From GCA-2737665 sp044344795 (lineage in GTDB: Bacteria; Bacteroidota; Bacteroidia; Palsa-965): 64,000 bases of DNA. The translations under genes were made by a program, and so were the position numbers. Location of the stretch: positions 1-64,000 of the forward strand of contig JBIJCF010000008.1 of assembly GCA_044344795.1 (NCBI GenBank), given 5' to 3'. This document shows positions 51,467 to 61,017 of this stretch, piece by piece. The notes beneath the pieces were generated by a model. The model did not search any database. It had not been told where the DNA came from and saw only the letters and a program-made list of their open reading frames with translations. Numbering within the stretch: the stretch's first letter is position 1; the number at the start of each line of letters is the position of its first letter.

Positions 51467-52792
51467 ATGACTTGGTCCACACATATTAAAGCAACCATTT
51501 TACTGGCACTTCCTGTTTGCTTTAGCAATATGGGTCATATCGTTGTGGACCTCACCGATAACTTTTTTATAGGTCAATTACCGGAAAAAACGGCGGGACA
51601 AGCGGCAGTAAGTCTTGCCGGGGCAATATACACGACAATTCTGGTCTTGGCCATCGGCATTTCGTATGGGATAACGCCAATTGTTGCCGAACTCAGCGCC
51701 AAAAATGCTCCCGAAAAAATTGTCGGGCATCTTCGTCAGGCTATCATGACTAATTTTTTAGTTTCAGTGGTGCTATTGGGTGTTTTGTTTTTAATAACTC
51801 CATTACTTCATCAAACGGATCAACCGAAGGAGGTGACAGATCTTGCTATACGATTTCTGGGCGTTATCATGTTGTCTATGGTACCCTTAAGTTTGTTTTT
51901 CACATTCAAACAATTTCTGGAAGGTCTATCCGATACGAAGGCTGCTATGTTCATTACCTTAAGTGGAAATGCATTAAACATTACACTTAATTATGCGATG
52001 GTGTTCGGCAACTGGGGCTTTCCGCAGTTAGGAGTAATGGGTTCCTGCTGGGCAACATTTATCGCCAGAATGTACATGGGACTTGCGTTGCCCGTTTACG
52101 TATACTTTCACCCAATTTATAAAAAGTACCGTTCAGGATTTATTCCCGGCAAATGGGATAAATCAATTATTCGTGAACAACTTAAAATCGGTGTTCCTTC
52201 CGGGTTAATTTTTGTCATGGAAGTGGCCGCATTCGGAATACCAACCTTATTTATCCCGGGCACCGAACAATTGGCAGCGCATCGTGTAGCGTTAGGTTTA
52301 GCGGCATTATCGTATATGATTTCGAGCGGCATCGGCGCAGCTGCAACCATACGTGTAGGTCATTTTGTAGGATTGAATGATCCTGAAAATATTCGTAAAT
52401 CAGGATACTCTGCTGTATTACTTTCGCTGGTGGTAATGAGTATTGCAGCATTCGTGTTTATCGTTGGCAACACTGCTCTTCCGTCCTACTTTAATAATGA
52501 TCCGGGAGTATTAGCATACGCCGGCCCGCTATTATTGATTGGCGCCGCATTTCAGCTTTTCGATGGAACACAAGTGGTTTCACAAGGTGCATTGCGGGGA
52601 TTAAAAGACACGCTCGTTCCCGGAATTATTGCATTCGCTGCTTATTGGGTTGTAGGCCTTCCTATCAGCTACGTATTTTGCGTCCCTATGCAAATGGGTG
52701 TAAATGGCGTGTGGTATGGATTCGTTGTCGGACTAGCTGTGGCGTCAATCGGATTTATTATACGCTTCCGACGTCTCGCTTTGCTTCGTTAG
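51467..52792 (+). CDS. MATE family efflux transporter
   Basis: A 441-residue, 12-helix multidrug/toxin antiporter of the DinF/NorM class. It starts MTWSTHIKATILLALPVCFSNMGHIVVDLTDNFFIGQ. Visible conserved elements: NMGHIVVDLTDNFFIGQLPE in the first helix pair, TISYGITPIVAE-like second helix, and QFLEGLSDTKAAMFITLSGNALNITLNYAMVFGNWGFPQLG, then the second half with SSGIGAAATIRVGHFVG and FDGTQVVSQGALRGLKDT, which repeats the first. These proteins exchange Na+ or H+ for cationic drugs. Substrate unknown. Its stop codon overlaps the convergent DinB gene's stop by 4 nt. Confidence 0.94.
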   Translation: MTWSTHIKATILLALPVCFSNMGHIVVDLTDNFFIGQLPEKTAGQAAVSLAGAIYTTILVLAIGISYGITPIVAELSAKNAPEKIVGHLRQAIMTNFLVSVVLLGVLFLITPLLHQTDQPKEVTDLAIRFLGVIMLSMVPLSLFFTFKQFLEGLSDTKAAMFITLSGNALNITLNYAMVFGNWGFPQLGVMGSCWATFIARMYMGLALPVYVYFHPIYKKYRSGFIPGKWDKSIIREQLKIGVPSGLIFVMEVAAFGIPTLFIPGTEQLAAHRVALGLAALSYMISSGIGAAATIRVGHFVGLNDPENIRKSGYSAVLLSLVVMSIAAFVFIVGNTALPSYFNNDPGVLAYAGPLLLIGAAFQLFDGTQVVSQGALRGLKDTLVPGIIAFAAYWVVGLPISYVFCVPMQMGVNGVWYGFVVGLAVASIGFIIRFRRLALLR

Positions 52793-53325
52793 TCCTGTTC
52801 TAACATGTAGCGCTCACGAATAATACGTTCGTGATGAATAACATGTCCTACAATGACAAATAATAATGCACGAGGTGTTGTAATGTGATTGTTCGCAGTC
52901 AAACTTCGATCCAATTCTTCATTCGTCATTCCGCGAAATAACGACAGTGTCGCTTCACGAATTGTTCCGAACTCGTGCACAAGATCGAACATCGTGCGTC
53001 GATTAAAGTCTGCGTTGGTCACGTAATTATTTTCATCGAACCCCGGAAGCGATTGCGTTTCACCACGAGCGCCTGCCAATGCGCGGTACGCCATGATACG
53101 TTCTGTATCGTTAATGTGTCCGATAATTTCTTTTATGGTCCACTTGCCTTCTGCGTAACGATAATCTTCTCTGTCCGACGGAACCTCAGAAACCAAACCT
53201 TTCATTTGCAATAACTGAGTCTCTACCAAACGAAAAATATTTTCATCAGGAACGAGATCAATGTACCGTTCAAAGTATGGCTGATATGTTCCCTTTTGAG
53301 GCTTACCAATTACCGCGTATTTCAT
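52789..53325 (-). CDS. DinB-like (YfiT/DUF664-type) protein
   Basis: A 178-residue four-helix-bundle protein. DinB/YfiT proteins bind a metal with three His: here WTIKEIIGHINDTERIM gives His near 73, and VIGHVIHHERIIRERYML gives His near 160 and 164, in the expected places. The family includes mycothiol- and bacillithiol-dependent transferases and many of unknown function; Bacteroidota members may use other thiols. Cytoplasmic. It overlaps the M3 peptidase gene by 4 nt (ATGA), so the two are translationally coupled, but I know no functional link. Confidence 0.9.
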   Translation of the reverse strand: MKYAVIGKPQKGTYQPYFERYIDLVPDENIFRLVETQLLQMKGLVSEVPSDREDYRYAEGKWTIKEIIGHINDTERIMAYRALAGARGETQSLPGFDENNYVTNADFNRRTMFDLVHEFGTIREATLSLFRGMTNEELDRSLTANNHITTPRALLFVIVGHVIHHERIIRERYMLEQD

Positions 53326-55034
53326 GGTACTTTAAGATGATTGAGTTCGCTTTGTACAAAATTCATTAACTCTTCTACGTATGACTTACTGAAATCAAAC
53401 TTAATTCCGGCAGCCTTATAAATTTCAGGAATTGACGCTGTATACCCGAGTTTCAATGCATTTTTAAACTGAGTCAACGTAGTTGAAGGATCTTGCTTAT
53501 AATTTCTCCAGACAGCTAAAGCGCCTAATTGAGCCATGCCATACTCGATGTAGTAAAACGGCACTTCATAAATATGCAATTGACGTTGCCAGGAATAATT
53601 CCTGTACTGCTGATACGATTGCCAATTCACCACACCGGAATCGAAACGACCAATAATAGCAATCCACGCGGCATCGCGTTGTTCTGACGTATGATTTTTG
53701 TTCGTGTACAACCAATGTTGAAAAGCGTCAACGGCAGCCACCCATGGCAATGTAGCAATCACCTTTTCCAACTGTTCAACTTTAGCACGCCGCAATTCTT
53801 CTCGATCAGGAATAAAAACATCCCAATGTTCCATCGTCAACAATTCCATGGACATAGAAGCCAATTCACACACTTCAGAAGGTGGATCCTTTACACCCTT
53901 TAAGGGCAGATAATTCATTAAAAAAGAATGAACTGCATGCCCCGCTTCATGAACCATAGTAACCAGATCACGCAAAGTGCCTGCAGAGTTCATGAATATG
54001 AAAGGTGCTCCTGTTTCTGCTAACGGATAGTTATATCCTCCGGGAGCTTTACCGATACGTGAATCCAAATCAAAATGCCCAAGCTCATTCATTGTACGAA
54101 TAAAACCGGCGAATTCAGAATCAATTTTATTTAAGCAAGTTATTGTCTTGTCAATAAGTTCATTGCCACCGGCAAAAGGTTTCACGGCAGGCTTACCACT
54201 AACATCTACATCCAGATCATAAGGCAACAACTCGTGCAACTGCATCGCATCTTTTCGTTGCATTTCAATCGTGCGCATAACAGGCACCACAGCAGATTCG
54301 ATCGCTGTATGAAATTGAAAACAATCGTTTGCGGTATAATCAAATCGTGCCATCGCATCAAAACTGTATGCCGCGTAGTCGCTGTATCCCGCATTTGTTG
54401 CCACATCCTGACGCAACACGGTAAGTTCATCCAACAACAGATCAAGCTGTGCTTTATCCTGTGAGCGACGCTGTTGAATTGCTTCATATACTTGGCGGCG
54501 CTTTTCTCTATCTGGATTCTTAAGAAATACGGCGGCTTGTTGCAAGGTTAGTTCCTTCTCATCAACGATGATGGTTTGTGCACTTGCAATTTGTCCATAC
54601 TCCTGACTCTTCGTGCTGATTTGCGAAAAGATGGGAATGTTCTCCTCGCGAAACATCTTAAGTTCATTCAGAATCAACTTTTTGTAAATACCATACAGCG
54701 CATCATCCAGATCCTTCAAGAACGGAGAATCTGCAATTCGTTCATGCAGTTGATTAAATAATTTAGCTGCTGGAGGCTCAATTTCGTTGACAAAATATTC
54801 GTAGCGATCCTGCAACTTCTTATTGGTGGTGTCGCACGTAAAACGTATATATCGCCATGCCAGATCCTCACTGAATACAGCTTCTAATTCACTAAGGTCT
54901 TTTAACCACGCTGAAAAATCTTCTGCGTTTTGCCACTTACGTTGCAGAAGATTATCGCAAAAAGGTTCCAGTTCCGCCCAATTGGAGATGGCAAAACTTT
55001 CCGGTAAGAAATGTCTGCGTATTTGAACACTCAT
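53322..55034 (-). CDS. M3 family oligoendopeptidase
   Basis: A 570-residue zinc metallopeptidase of the PepF/oligoendopeptidase F group. The zinc site HEAGHAVHSFLMNYL lies at about residue 365, with Glu as general base and the third ligand expected in ELASMSMELLTMEHWD. Helical N-terminal half, then the catalytic domain with GAPFIFMNSAGTLRDLVTMVHEAGH, and a C-terminal PFYYIEYGMAQLGALAVWRNY. It degrades short cytoplasmic peptides, and no signal peptide is seen. Family length is usually about 560-600. First gene of the coupled pair with DinB. Confidence 0.95.
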   Translation of the reverse strand: MSVQIRRHFLPESFAISNWAELEPFCDNLLQRKWQNAEDFSAWLKDLSELEAVFSEDLAWRYIRFTCDTTNKKLQDRYEYFVNEIEPPAAKLFNQLHERIADSPFLKDLDDALYGIYKKLILNELKMFREENIPIFSQISTKSQEYGQIASAQTIIVDEKELTLQQAAVFLKNPDREKRRQVYEAIQQRRSQDKAQLDLLLDELTVLRQDVATNAGYSDYAAYSFDAMARFDYTANDCFQFHTAIESAVVPVMRTIEMQRKDAMQLHELLPYDLDVDVSGKPAVKPFAGGNELIDKTITCLNKIDSEFAGFIRTMNELGHFDLDSRIGKAPGGYNYPLAETGAPFIFMNSAGTLRDLVTMVHEAGHAVHSFLMNYLPLKGVKDPPSEVCELASMSMELLTMEHWDVFIPDREELRRAKVEQLEKVIATLPWVAAVDAFQHWLYTNKNHTSEQRDAAWIAIIGRFDSGVVNWQSYQQYRNYSWQRQLHIYEVPFYYIEYGMAQLGALAVWRNYKQDPSTTLTQFKNALKLGYTASIPEIYKAAGIKFDFSKSYVEELMNFVQSELNHLKVP

Positions 55035-55055
55035 AACTGCTGTAGACTACAAAAA

Positions 55056-55086
55056 TAAAAACCGGTCTATGCAGAACCGGTTTTAC
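55056..55086 (-). terminator. Terminator overlapping the DUF5606 stop codon
   Basis: AAAACCGGT at 55058-55066 pairs with ACCGGTTTT at 55076-55084; the TAG stop of the DUF5606 gene sits in the loop (55067-55069) and a T-rich tail follows on the minus strand. Confidence 0.8.
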
Positions 55087-55615
55087 GAACACCTTGTGCT
55101 TTTACTTTCGGCGCATTCGTTTTGACATTTTGTTTTGCGCTAATGTCCTTCTTTACAGCCGGCGCTTTAACCTTTTCTTTGTCCGCACCTTTTACTGCTT
55201 TAGCACCTTCCTCCTTGCTTTCTTCAGGCTTAGCTTCGAGCAACCCTGCGCCATGCAACAAGCGATACCAATTGAACAACTTCTTAATATCTGAAGTGTG
55301 AACGCGATCTTCGTCGTACTCCGGCAGGGCTTCTTTCATGTAAGCACGCAATCCTTTTTCGTCTGTTGCTTTCGGATCGATACACAATCCACCTTTTTCT
55401 TTATCGTAAATTTTGGCGAGAACATCCTTCAACGGCATATCCTCTGTAGTAGAGTAAATACTGATGTCTTCCAGCGCACTGATTTTGTGCGAACCGAAAG
55501 CTGTCGTACGCTTTTTATCAATCAACGACTCCACAACAACACCATTTTTTGCCTGAGCCACTACTTTATACAAACCGGGCTGTCCGGCAATTGCAATTAC
55601 GTTACTGATATCCAT
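55067..55615 (-). CDS. DUF5606 domain protein
   Basis: A 182-residue protein. The first ~130 residues match DUF5606 as I remember it: MDISNVIAIAGQPGLYKVVAQAKNGVVVESL, KKRTTAFGSHKISALEDISIYS, DVLAKIYDKEKGGL and SDIKKLFNWYRLLHG. This domain is nearly restricted to Bacteroidota; its function is unknown, although the N-terminal region is beta-barrel-like. The C-terminal 50 residues are a low-complexity, Lys/Glu/Ala-rich tail (EESKEEGAKAVKGADKEKVKAP) seen in many members. A -7 box and a nested palindrome lie upstream, and its terminator overlaps its stop codon. Confidence 0.92.
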   Translation of the reverse strand: MDISNVIAIAGQPGLYKVVAQAKNGVVVESLIDKKRTTAFGSHKISALEDISIYSTTEDMPLKDVLAKIYDKEKGGLCIDPKATDEKGLRAYMKEALPEYDEDRVHTSDIKKLFNWYRLLHGAGLLEAKPEESKEEGAKAVKGADKEKVKAPAVKKDISAKQNVKTNAPKVKAQGVRKTGSA

Positions 55616-55634
55616 AGTTTAAAAAGTATTTGCG

Positions 55635-55642
55635 CAAATGTA
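55635..55642 (-). promoter_or_regulatory. -7 box of the DUF5606 gene
   Basis: TACATTTG on the minus strand, perfect TAnnTTTG, 19 nt before the ATG at 55615. The nested inverted repeats begin 13 nt further upstream. Confidence 0.5.
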
Positions 55643-55655
55643 CTAAACGTCGGGC

Positions 55656-55705
55656 GGTCTGAGAAGTTCAGACCTTAAAGGTTTTAAAAACCTTTAAGGT
55701 CTGAA
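55656..55705. repeat. Nested palindrome: 39-nt inverted repeat plus overlapping alternative arm
   Basis: A 19-base arm beginning TTCAGACCTTAAAGG at 55667 is followed, after one A, by its exact complement to 55705. The segment GGTCTGA at 55656-55662 also pairs with TCAGACC at 55668-55674, and the same GGTCTGA word recurs at the far end of the long repeat. So two mutually exclusive hairpins are possible. The AACCTTTAAGGTC-type sequence resembles short intergenic palindromes I associate with Bacteroidota. It sits between the subtilase terminator and the DUF5606 promoter. Confidence 0.75.
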
Positions 55706-55708
55706 ACA

Positions 55709-55740
55709 AAAAAACCACCCCTTTCGAGGTGGTTTTTTTA
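55709..55740. terminator. Terminator of the secreted subtilase gene
   Basis: AAAACCACC at 55711-55719 pairs with GGTGGTTTT at 55728-55736 around a C-rich loop, with A- and T-runs at the outer ends. Confidence 0.88.
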
Positions 55741-55753
55741 CCTAATATGCTTA

Positions 55754-58621
55754 TCAGTGTGATATCAAAACCTTGCGATTATGAATTACAGCACCGTTTA
55801 CCATTTTCAAAATATAAATGCCATTAGGCAAAGTCGCTACATCAATTGTTGTAGTGTATGCACCAGGTGTACGTGTTCCTGAAGCAACATTCAACACTTC
55901 ACGACCCGCAGCATCAAACAAGCGAATGTCCACGTTACCCTGCTCTGCTACTGCATAATTGATTGTTGCAGTGTTATTCGCCGGATTAGGGAATAACTGT
56001 AAAAACGCATCATTTAACGAAGCAATCGGAGTAACATTCAATGGACTGTTGTTATCATACATCACCTGAGCATCCAATGCACTTGTCTGTAAGTCCGTGA
56101 GGTTATCTCCTGCAATTAATGCAAAAGCAACCGTAACAGAATCTCCTGCTGCAATAGTGAAAGGTCCTGAACTTACTACATCGCAAACGTCTGCGCCATT
56201 ACCGGCAACACCGGCTTGGTTTCTGTTAGTTGACAATGAAGTATACTTTTCAGATGTTGTGTAATCACCGTAAATATCAATTCCACCTGCTCCGCCAGTA
56301 ACGTTATCTATTGCGTAATGCACAACGGGCGCATTATTGGTCAATAATTTAATACCGCAATACTTTCCGCCTGAACCGGAATAATACACGTAACCCATAT
56401 TATTTGTCGCATCGAAATCCGCCTTGTTCTGACCATAAGTGGTAGCATCAATATCCCAATCAGCGAAAATCCCTGCAAACAAACTATTCATGGTAGTAGT
56501 GCCTGTATTCACAATAGTGTACTGCACGATCACATATTTACTATGAGGCGCCTGTGACCATGCCCAAGCTTTGTGTCCAACGGTAACAGGTAATGGTGAT
56601 GGAGAAACATTATCGCGGAAACGACCTTCAACATCAAAATCAGACACTACAGCAGGAACCACCTCACGAACGTTCATCACGGATGAAAAATCATTATCGC
56701 CCCCTGTTGTTCCGCGCGCACGGTCACTTACTTTAGTTGCAGAAGTTCCCACCATGAAAGATGCTTCATATAACAAAGATCCATTCTGCTGATAATCAAA
56801 TCCTAAACCTTGCATTTGCTGATCCATATTATATCCGATTAGCCCCTTACTGGTTATTGTAGTCCATACGTCGTTAACTGTAATGTTGATATAATCCACG
56901 TTTACAATAACGCTGAAGAATTTATTCACAGAATAAGAACCATCAGTAATGTTTAATTGGAAAGTGATCTGTTGATTTACAGGAGCCGATGGATTTACAC
57001 GCACAGTAAATGGATCTCCGCCGTTACTTGCTGTAGCCAATGTATTGATTGCACCAACTGAAGTTGTTCCGTCCAATACGGTTACAAATCCGCCGGCTGT
57101 TACTACTGTAAGTGTTGCATTAACGTTGGTAGCGTTTGCCAGGTAGTTAATGAAGTCACCGGTGATACGAATAGTATCATTAGCCACAAACGCATTATCG
57201 TTGTTATCTACAAATACACGATTGATATAGTCTAGCGAAGGTGCTGAAGGATCTGTTAATGCGCGATACAAGTTGATACGACCTGTTCCCAATTTGTTAG
57301 CATACTGTGCGTTAGATGAAGGTGCATTGTAGATGTTATCTGCTGTTTGCTTCAAACGCTCACCGGCCTGCAATGCGTTATAATTTGGGAAGTATGCACG
57401 AACAACGCCCGCAGCACCAGCGCACACCGGTGATGCCATAGAAGTACCGCTACTTGGTGCGTAGCTGTTGCCTGACCAACAAGAGTAAATGTTAGATCCC
57501 GGGGCACAAACGTCAACAGTGTAATTGTAATTCGAGAAGTTTGATTTAGCATCATTCGATCCTGTTGAGCCGACGCTCAACACCTTGTCAAATGCAGCCG
57601 GATAAAAAGCTTCATCCAAATTATTATTTCCTGCAGCAGCTACAACCAAAGCATCCATATTAATAGTTGCATAATCAATCACCTGCTGACCAAAAGAACC
57701 GCCCCCAGTTCCACCCCAAGAACAGTTAATTACTTTACAGCCGTGATCTGCAGCATAGGTTATACCCTGATAAGATGCTACCAGCTGACCTGACGAGTTG
57801 GATATCTTAACAGGTAAAAACGTACAACTAAAACCGGAACCTGCACTTCCGGACCCGTTGTTGATCTGAGCTGCAGCACATCCTCCAACGTGCACACCAT
57901 GTGCATTAGAAGCCCATGTCGGATTGTTGTCATTATCCGCAACGTCCCAACCACGGTAATTATCAATATAGCCATCGTTATCATCGTCATTACCATTGAT
58001 TGGATCAGCCGCGTTATACGCGATTTTGTTCGTCAGATCCGTATGGTTCAATTCTGTACCGGTATCAGTAATACCTATAGTAACATTAGCGTTTCCTTGA
58101 CCAATATCCCAACCTGTGGTTCCGTTACCCGCTGCAGCAATTTTGTATAAGTAATAGGAAGTAGAATTGGTTGCTCCAGGATCTGTAGGGATATAAGTCA
58201 GTTTCGGAATGTAATACGGTTCAACATATTCGAAGTAACCCAAAGCATTCATTTTGCCAATTGCCTTTTCCAATGACAAAGCACCGTTGTATTTGACAGT
58301 GTAAATCAATGATAAGTCAACCATTTCCATGCCGAACGCGTTGTACTTCTTTTCAGGCGCTTTATGCATTGGAAATACTCTCTTTACCTCAACTGCTCCA
58401 ATCATTAACAAAAAGTCATTGACTGCAGGAATGTCAATACGTTCAGGTGAACACTGAGCACGAAACTCAGGCTTCACATTAAGCACCATGGTATTAGGCA
58501 AATACTCGTCAGCCGCTAACTGACTAATCGGCGTATGCGGACGCACGTAAGATGGAACTCCGCCGGCAAAAGCCGTTGCTGCAAATGAAGTTGCTGCTAG
58601 AAGTGTAAATAATTTTTTCAT
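55754..58621 (-). CDS. Secreted S8 subtilase with T9SS type A domain
   Basis: A 955-residue exported protease (signal peptide to TAFAG). A propeptide-like region (about 40-140, with GYFEYVEPYYIPKL) precedes the catalytic domain: Asp in GITDTGTELNH (about 184), a Ca-binding-like NGNDDDNDGYIDNYRGWD, His in AHGVHVGG (about 243), and Ser in SGTSMASPVCAGAAG (about 395). Residues ~470-870 hold beta-sandwich domains, including a CARDB/Ig-like TVVTAGGFVTVLDGTTSVG module and a jelly-roll-like segment. The last 85 residues are a T9SS sorting domain (LQLFPNPANNTATINY, LFDAAGREVLNV, LPNGIYILKMVNG). Its promoter fits the consensus well (TTTG, 20-nt spacer, TATATTCA). Confidence 0.94.
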   Translation of the reverse strand: MKKLFTLLAATSFAATAFAGGVPSYVRPHTPISQLAADEYLPNTMVLNVKPEFRAQCSPERIDIPAVNDFLLMIGAVEVKRVFPMHKAPEKKYNAFGMEMVDLSLIYTVKYNGALSLEKAIGKMNALGYFEYVEPYYIPKLTYIPTDPGATNSTSYYLYKIAAAGNGTTGWDIGQGNANVTIGITDTGTELNHTDLTNKIAYNAADPINGNDDDNDGYIDNYRGWDVADNDNNPTWASNAHGVHVGGCAAAQINNGSGSAGSGFSCTFLPVKISNSSGQLVASYQGITYAADHGCKVINCSWGGTGGGSFGQQVIDYATINMDALVVAAAGNNNLDEAFYPAAFDKVLSVGSTGSNDAKSNFSNYNYTVDVCAPGSNIYSCWSGNSYAPSSGTSMASPVCAGAAGVVRAYFPNYNALQAGERLKQTADNIYNAPSSNAQYANKLGTGRINLYRALTDPSAPSLDYINRVFVDNNDNAFVANDTIRITGDFINYLANATNVNATLTVVTAGGFVTVLDGTTSVGAINTLATASNGGDPFTVRVNPSAPVNQQITFQLNITDGSYSVNKFFSVIVNVDYINITVNDVWTTITSKGLIGYNMDQQMQGLGFDYQQNGSLLYEASFMVGTSATKVSDRARGTTGGDNDFSSVMNVREVVPAVVSDFDVEGRFRDNVSPSPLPVTVGHKAWAWSQAPHSKYVIVQYTIVNTGTTTMNSLFAGIFADWDIDATTYGQNKADFDATNNMGYVYYSGSGGKYCGIKLLTNNAPVVHYAIDNVTGGAGGIDIYGDYTTSEKYTSLSTNRNQAGVAGNGADVCDVVSSGPFTIAAGDSVTVAFALIAGDNLTDLQTSALDAQVMYDNNSPLNVTPIASLNDAFLQLFPNPANNTATINYAVAEQGNVDIRLFDAAGREVLNVASGTRTPGAYTTTIDVATLPNGIYILKMVNGAVIHNRKVLISH

Positions 58622-58652
58622 CGACTGTTTACTTGTTGTTTGGTGTAGAGTG

Positions 58653-58684
58653 TGAATATAGAGTGAACCTTACCGAATTCCAAA
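58653..58684 (-). promoter_or_regulatory. Promoter of the secreted subtilase
   Basis: On the minus strand TTTG (complement of 58681-58684), a 20-nt spacer, then TATATTCA (58653-58660). This is the best match in the window to the Bacteroidota -33/-7 arrangement. The leader before the ATG at 58621 is about 30 nt. Confidence 0.6.
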
Positions 58685-58791
58685 TTATTTAACCTCAATA
58701 ATCTCCTTATTATCAGGTGATTCCAAAATAAAGACTTAGAGGATCATCATTTTGCCTATTTTCGCCCTGCTTTAACATAATCTCGTAACAA

Positions 58792-60969
58792 ATGAAAAGA
58801 ATTTATACTCTACTTTCCGCTATTTTAATCGGAGCATCATTCATGAATGCTCAGGTTATTTTCAGCGAAGATTTTGATGGAATTGGCGGACCCACAGCCG
58901 GTGGTGCCGGAACTTATGTCTTCCCGGCGGGTTGGCTACTTCGCAATGTGGACAATGTGGCACCAAGCGCTAACGTTTCTTATATCAATGACGCGTGGGA
59001 ACGTCGCGAAGATTTCAACTTCAACGTTGCAGATTCTGCAGCCTTTAGTACCTCTTGGACAAATCCTGCAGGCATTGCCAATGATTGGATGTGGACACCT
59101 TTGATCGGTCCTATCCCGGCGAATTGCGTACTAAAATGGAATGCCGTTACCTACGATGCAGCCTTCCCTGATGGCTATGAAGTACGTATCATGACTGCTA
59201 CACAGGGACCTCCAACCGGGTCAAACGGAGTTATTGGAAACCAAATTACCAACTCTTCTTCGGCATTCACAATAGCCGCAGAAAATACAACATGGACAGC
59301 GAGACAAGTTTCTCTAAGTGCTTATGCAGGTCAGTCGGTTTACATTGGTTTCCGTAACAACTCCAATGATAAATTCCTCCTACTAATTGATGATATTATT
59401 GTCGAAACGCAAGTCAATGTTGATGCTGAAATGGTTTTTGCTGACACCACAACTGAATATACCATCACTCCTGTTACACAAACTGCGCCGCTTACGTTCA
59501 ACGGAACTATTCGTAACAACGGAGTGCAATCACTCAGTAACGTTAGTGCGACTGTTAACGTATACAATGGAGCAACTCTGGTACACACAGCCAGCAGCTC
59601 GCCTGTCGCTAGTCTTGCACCTGCCGCTACAACCAACTGGACGATCAACGGTTTCACACCAACAACCATAGGAACATATACTGTTGAATTCATAGCGAAC
59701 CAAACTTCGGGAACTGATCAGGTTGCAGGAAATAATATGCTAACACAAACTTTCCTTGTTACCGATACAATCTACGCGCGAGACAATGGCAACGCAACAG
59801 GAGCTTTGGGTATTGGTGATGGTAGCGGAGGTTATTTGGGGCAAGATTTCATTATTACTTCCGCGGACATTGTTACCTCTGTAGATGTATTCTTTACACG
59901 TGGTTACACCGGACGTCAGTTGGCAGTAGTAATTTGGGACATGCCTTCAGGAACACCGGCAAACATTATCGGCGGAACCGATACTCTCTTATATCCTGAT
60001 GATTCTGCACGTGTTTACAATCTGCGATTAACCGGCGGTGGTTTGCAATTAAACCCGGGTCGCTACGCATTCACTGCCATTGAATTTGACAGTACGCTGG
60101 CTCTTGCCACTGCACCCACTTTGTTTACACAAAACAGAACATGGGTTGATTGGCCTACAAACCCGATAAACGGTTGGGCTAACAACGAAGACTTTGGCTT
60201 CAATGTAAGCTACATCTTGCGTCCAAACTTCGGAGATCCATGCTTGGACAATACCGTGAGCATCACTTCTAATAGTGACGCTACCTGCGGCAACTGTACC
60301 GACGGAAGTGCTACTGCTACTGCTACCGGAACAGACGGCAACGTTACTTATGCTTGGAGCAATGGCGGAACAACTGCTACTGTCAACAATTTGGCTCCGG
60401 GAGTGAATATTGTTACCGTTACTGATGGATTCGGCTGTCAGGCTGTTGATACCATCATCGTTCAAAACAATTGCAGTTCGTACAACGTAAACTATACTAT
60501 TGTTGATGCGTCTTGTGGATCTTGCCCTGATGGCAATATAACCAGCACTCCTGTAAATGCTGTCGCTCCGTTATCTTATGTATGGAGCAATGGCGACACC
60601 ATCGCTAATCCTATTAATTTGGTTCCCGGTCAGTATATTGTTACCGTTACTGATGCATCTGGTTGTTCCGTTACTGATACTGTATTTGTATCCTTTACAA
60701 CTTCCTTAAATGCGTTGGCGCAAACTAACTTGACAGAAGCCTTCCCTAATCCGAACTTCGGGAACTTCACTTTAAATTACGCATTTGAACAAACAACAGA
60801 CTTGATGATTGAAGTGGTTGCCGCTAATGGACAGGTGGTTTATCATGAAATGATCAACAACACAACCAATGGCCAATTACAAATTAATGCGCAATTGGCT
60901 GCGGGTAACTACAACCTGCGCGTTCGCGCCGGCTTGGGCTCAAGAACACTTCAATTCCTGGTGAAGTAA
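58792..60969 (+). CDS. Secreted choice-of-anchor/SprB-repeat protein with T9SS type A domain
   Basis: A 725-residue exported protein (signal peptide to FMNAQ, about 20). Residues ~25-205 form a choice-of-anchor J/cleaved-adhesin-like jelly roll: SEDFDGIGGPTAGG, WLLRNVDN, DDIIVETQVN. A CARDB/Ig-like region follows (about 220-330, TFNGTIRNNGVQSLSNVSATVNVYNG). Two SprB repeats are visible at about 490-565 and 565-635 (SDATCGNCTDGSATATATG with WSNGGTTATVNNLAPG; DASCGSCPDGNITSTP with WSNGDTIANPINLVPGQYIVTVTDASGC). SprB of Flavobacterium johnsoniae is a gliding adhesin with many such repeats. The final 75 residues form the T9SS domain (LTEAFPNPNFGNFTLNY, AAGNYNLRVRA). Divergent from the subtilase over a 170-nt region. 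Confidence 0.9.
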   Translation: MKRIYTLLSAILIGASFMNAQVIFSEDFDGIGGPTAGGAGTYVFPAGWLLRNVDNVAPSANVSYINDAWERREDFNFNVADSAAFSTSWTNPAGIANDWMWTPLIGPIPANCVLKWNAVTYDAAFPDGYEVRIMTATQGPPTGSNGVIGNQITNSSSAFTIAAENTTWTARQVSLSAYAGQSVYIGFRNNSNDKFLLLIDDIIVETQVNVDAEMVFADTTTEYTITPVTQTAPLTFNGTIRNNGVQSLSNVSATVNVYNGATLVHTASSSPVASLAPAATTNWTINGFTPTTIGTYTVEFIANQTSGTDQVAGNNMLTQTFLVTDTIYARDNGNATGALGIGDGSGGYLGQDFIITSADIVTSVDVFFTRGYTGRQLAVVIWDMPSGTPANIIGGTDTLLYPDDSARVYNLRLTGGGLQLNPGRYAFTAIEFDSTLALATAPTLFTQNRTWVDWPTNPINGWANNEDFGFNVSYILRPNFGDPCLDNTVSITSNSDATCGNCTDGSATATATGTDGNVTYAWSNGGTTATVNNLAPGVNIVTVTDGFGCQAVDTIIVQNNCSSYNVNYTIVDASCGSCPDGNITSTPVNAVAPLSYVWSNGDTIANPINLVPGQYIVTVTDASGCSVTDTVFVSFTTSLNALAQTNLTEAFPNPNFGNFTLNYAFEQTTDLMIEVVAANGQVVYHEMINNTTNGQLQINAQLAAGNYNLRVRAGLGSRTLQFLVK

Positions 60970-60984
60970 TCCAACATTAATTCA

Positions 60985-61017
60985 ACAAAAAAGCGACTTT
61001 ATAAGTCGCTTTTTTGT
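60985..61017. terminator. Bidirectional terminator overlapping the HsdR_N gene stop
   Basis: AAGCGACTT at 60991-60999 pairs with AAGTCGCTT at 61003-61011, flanked by A- and T-runs. The TAA stop of the convergent gene (60999-61001) lies inside the hairpin. Confidence 0.85.
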
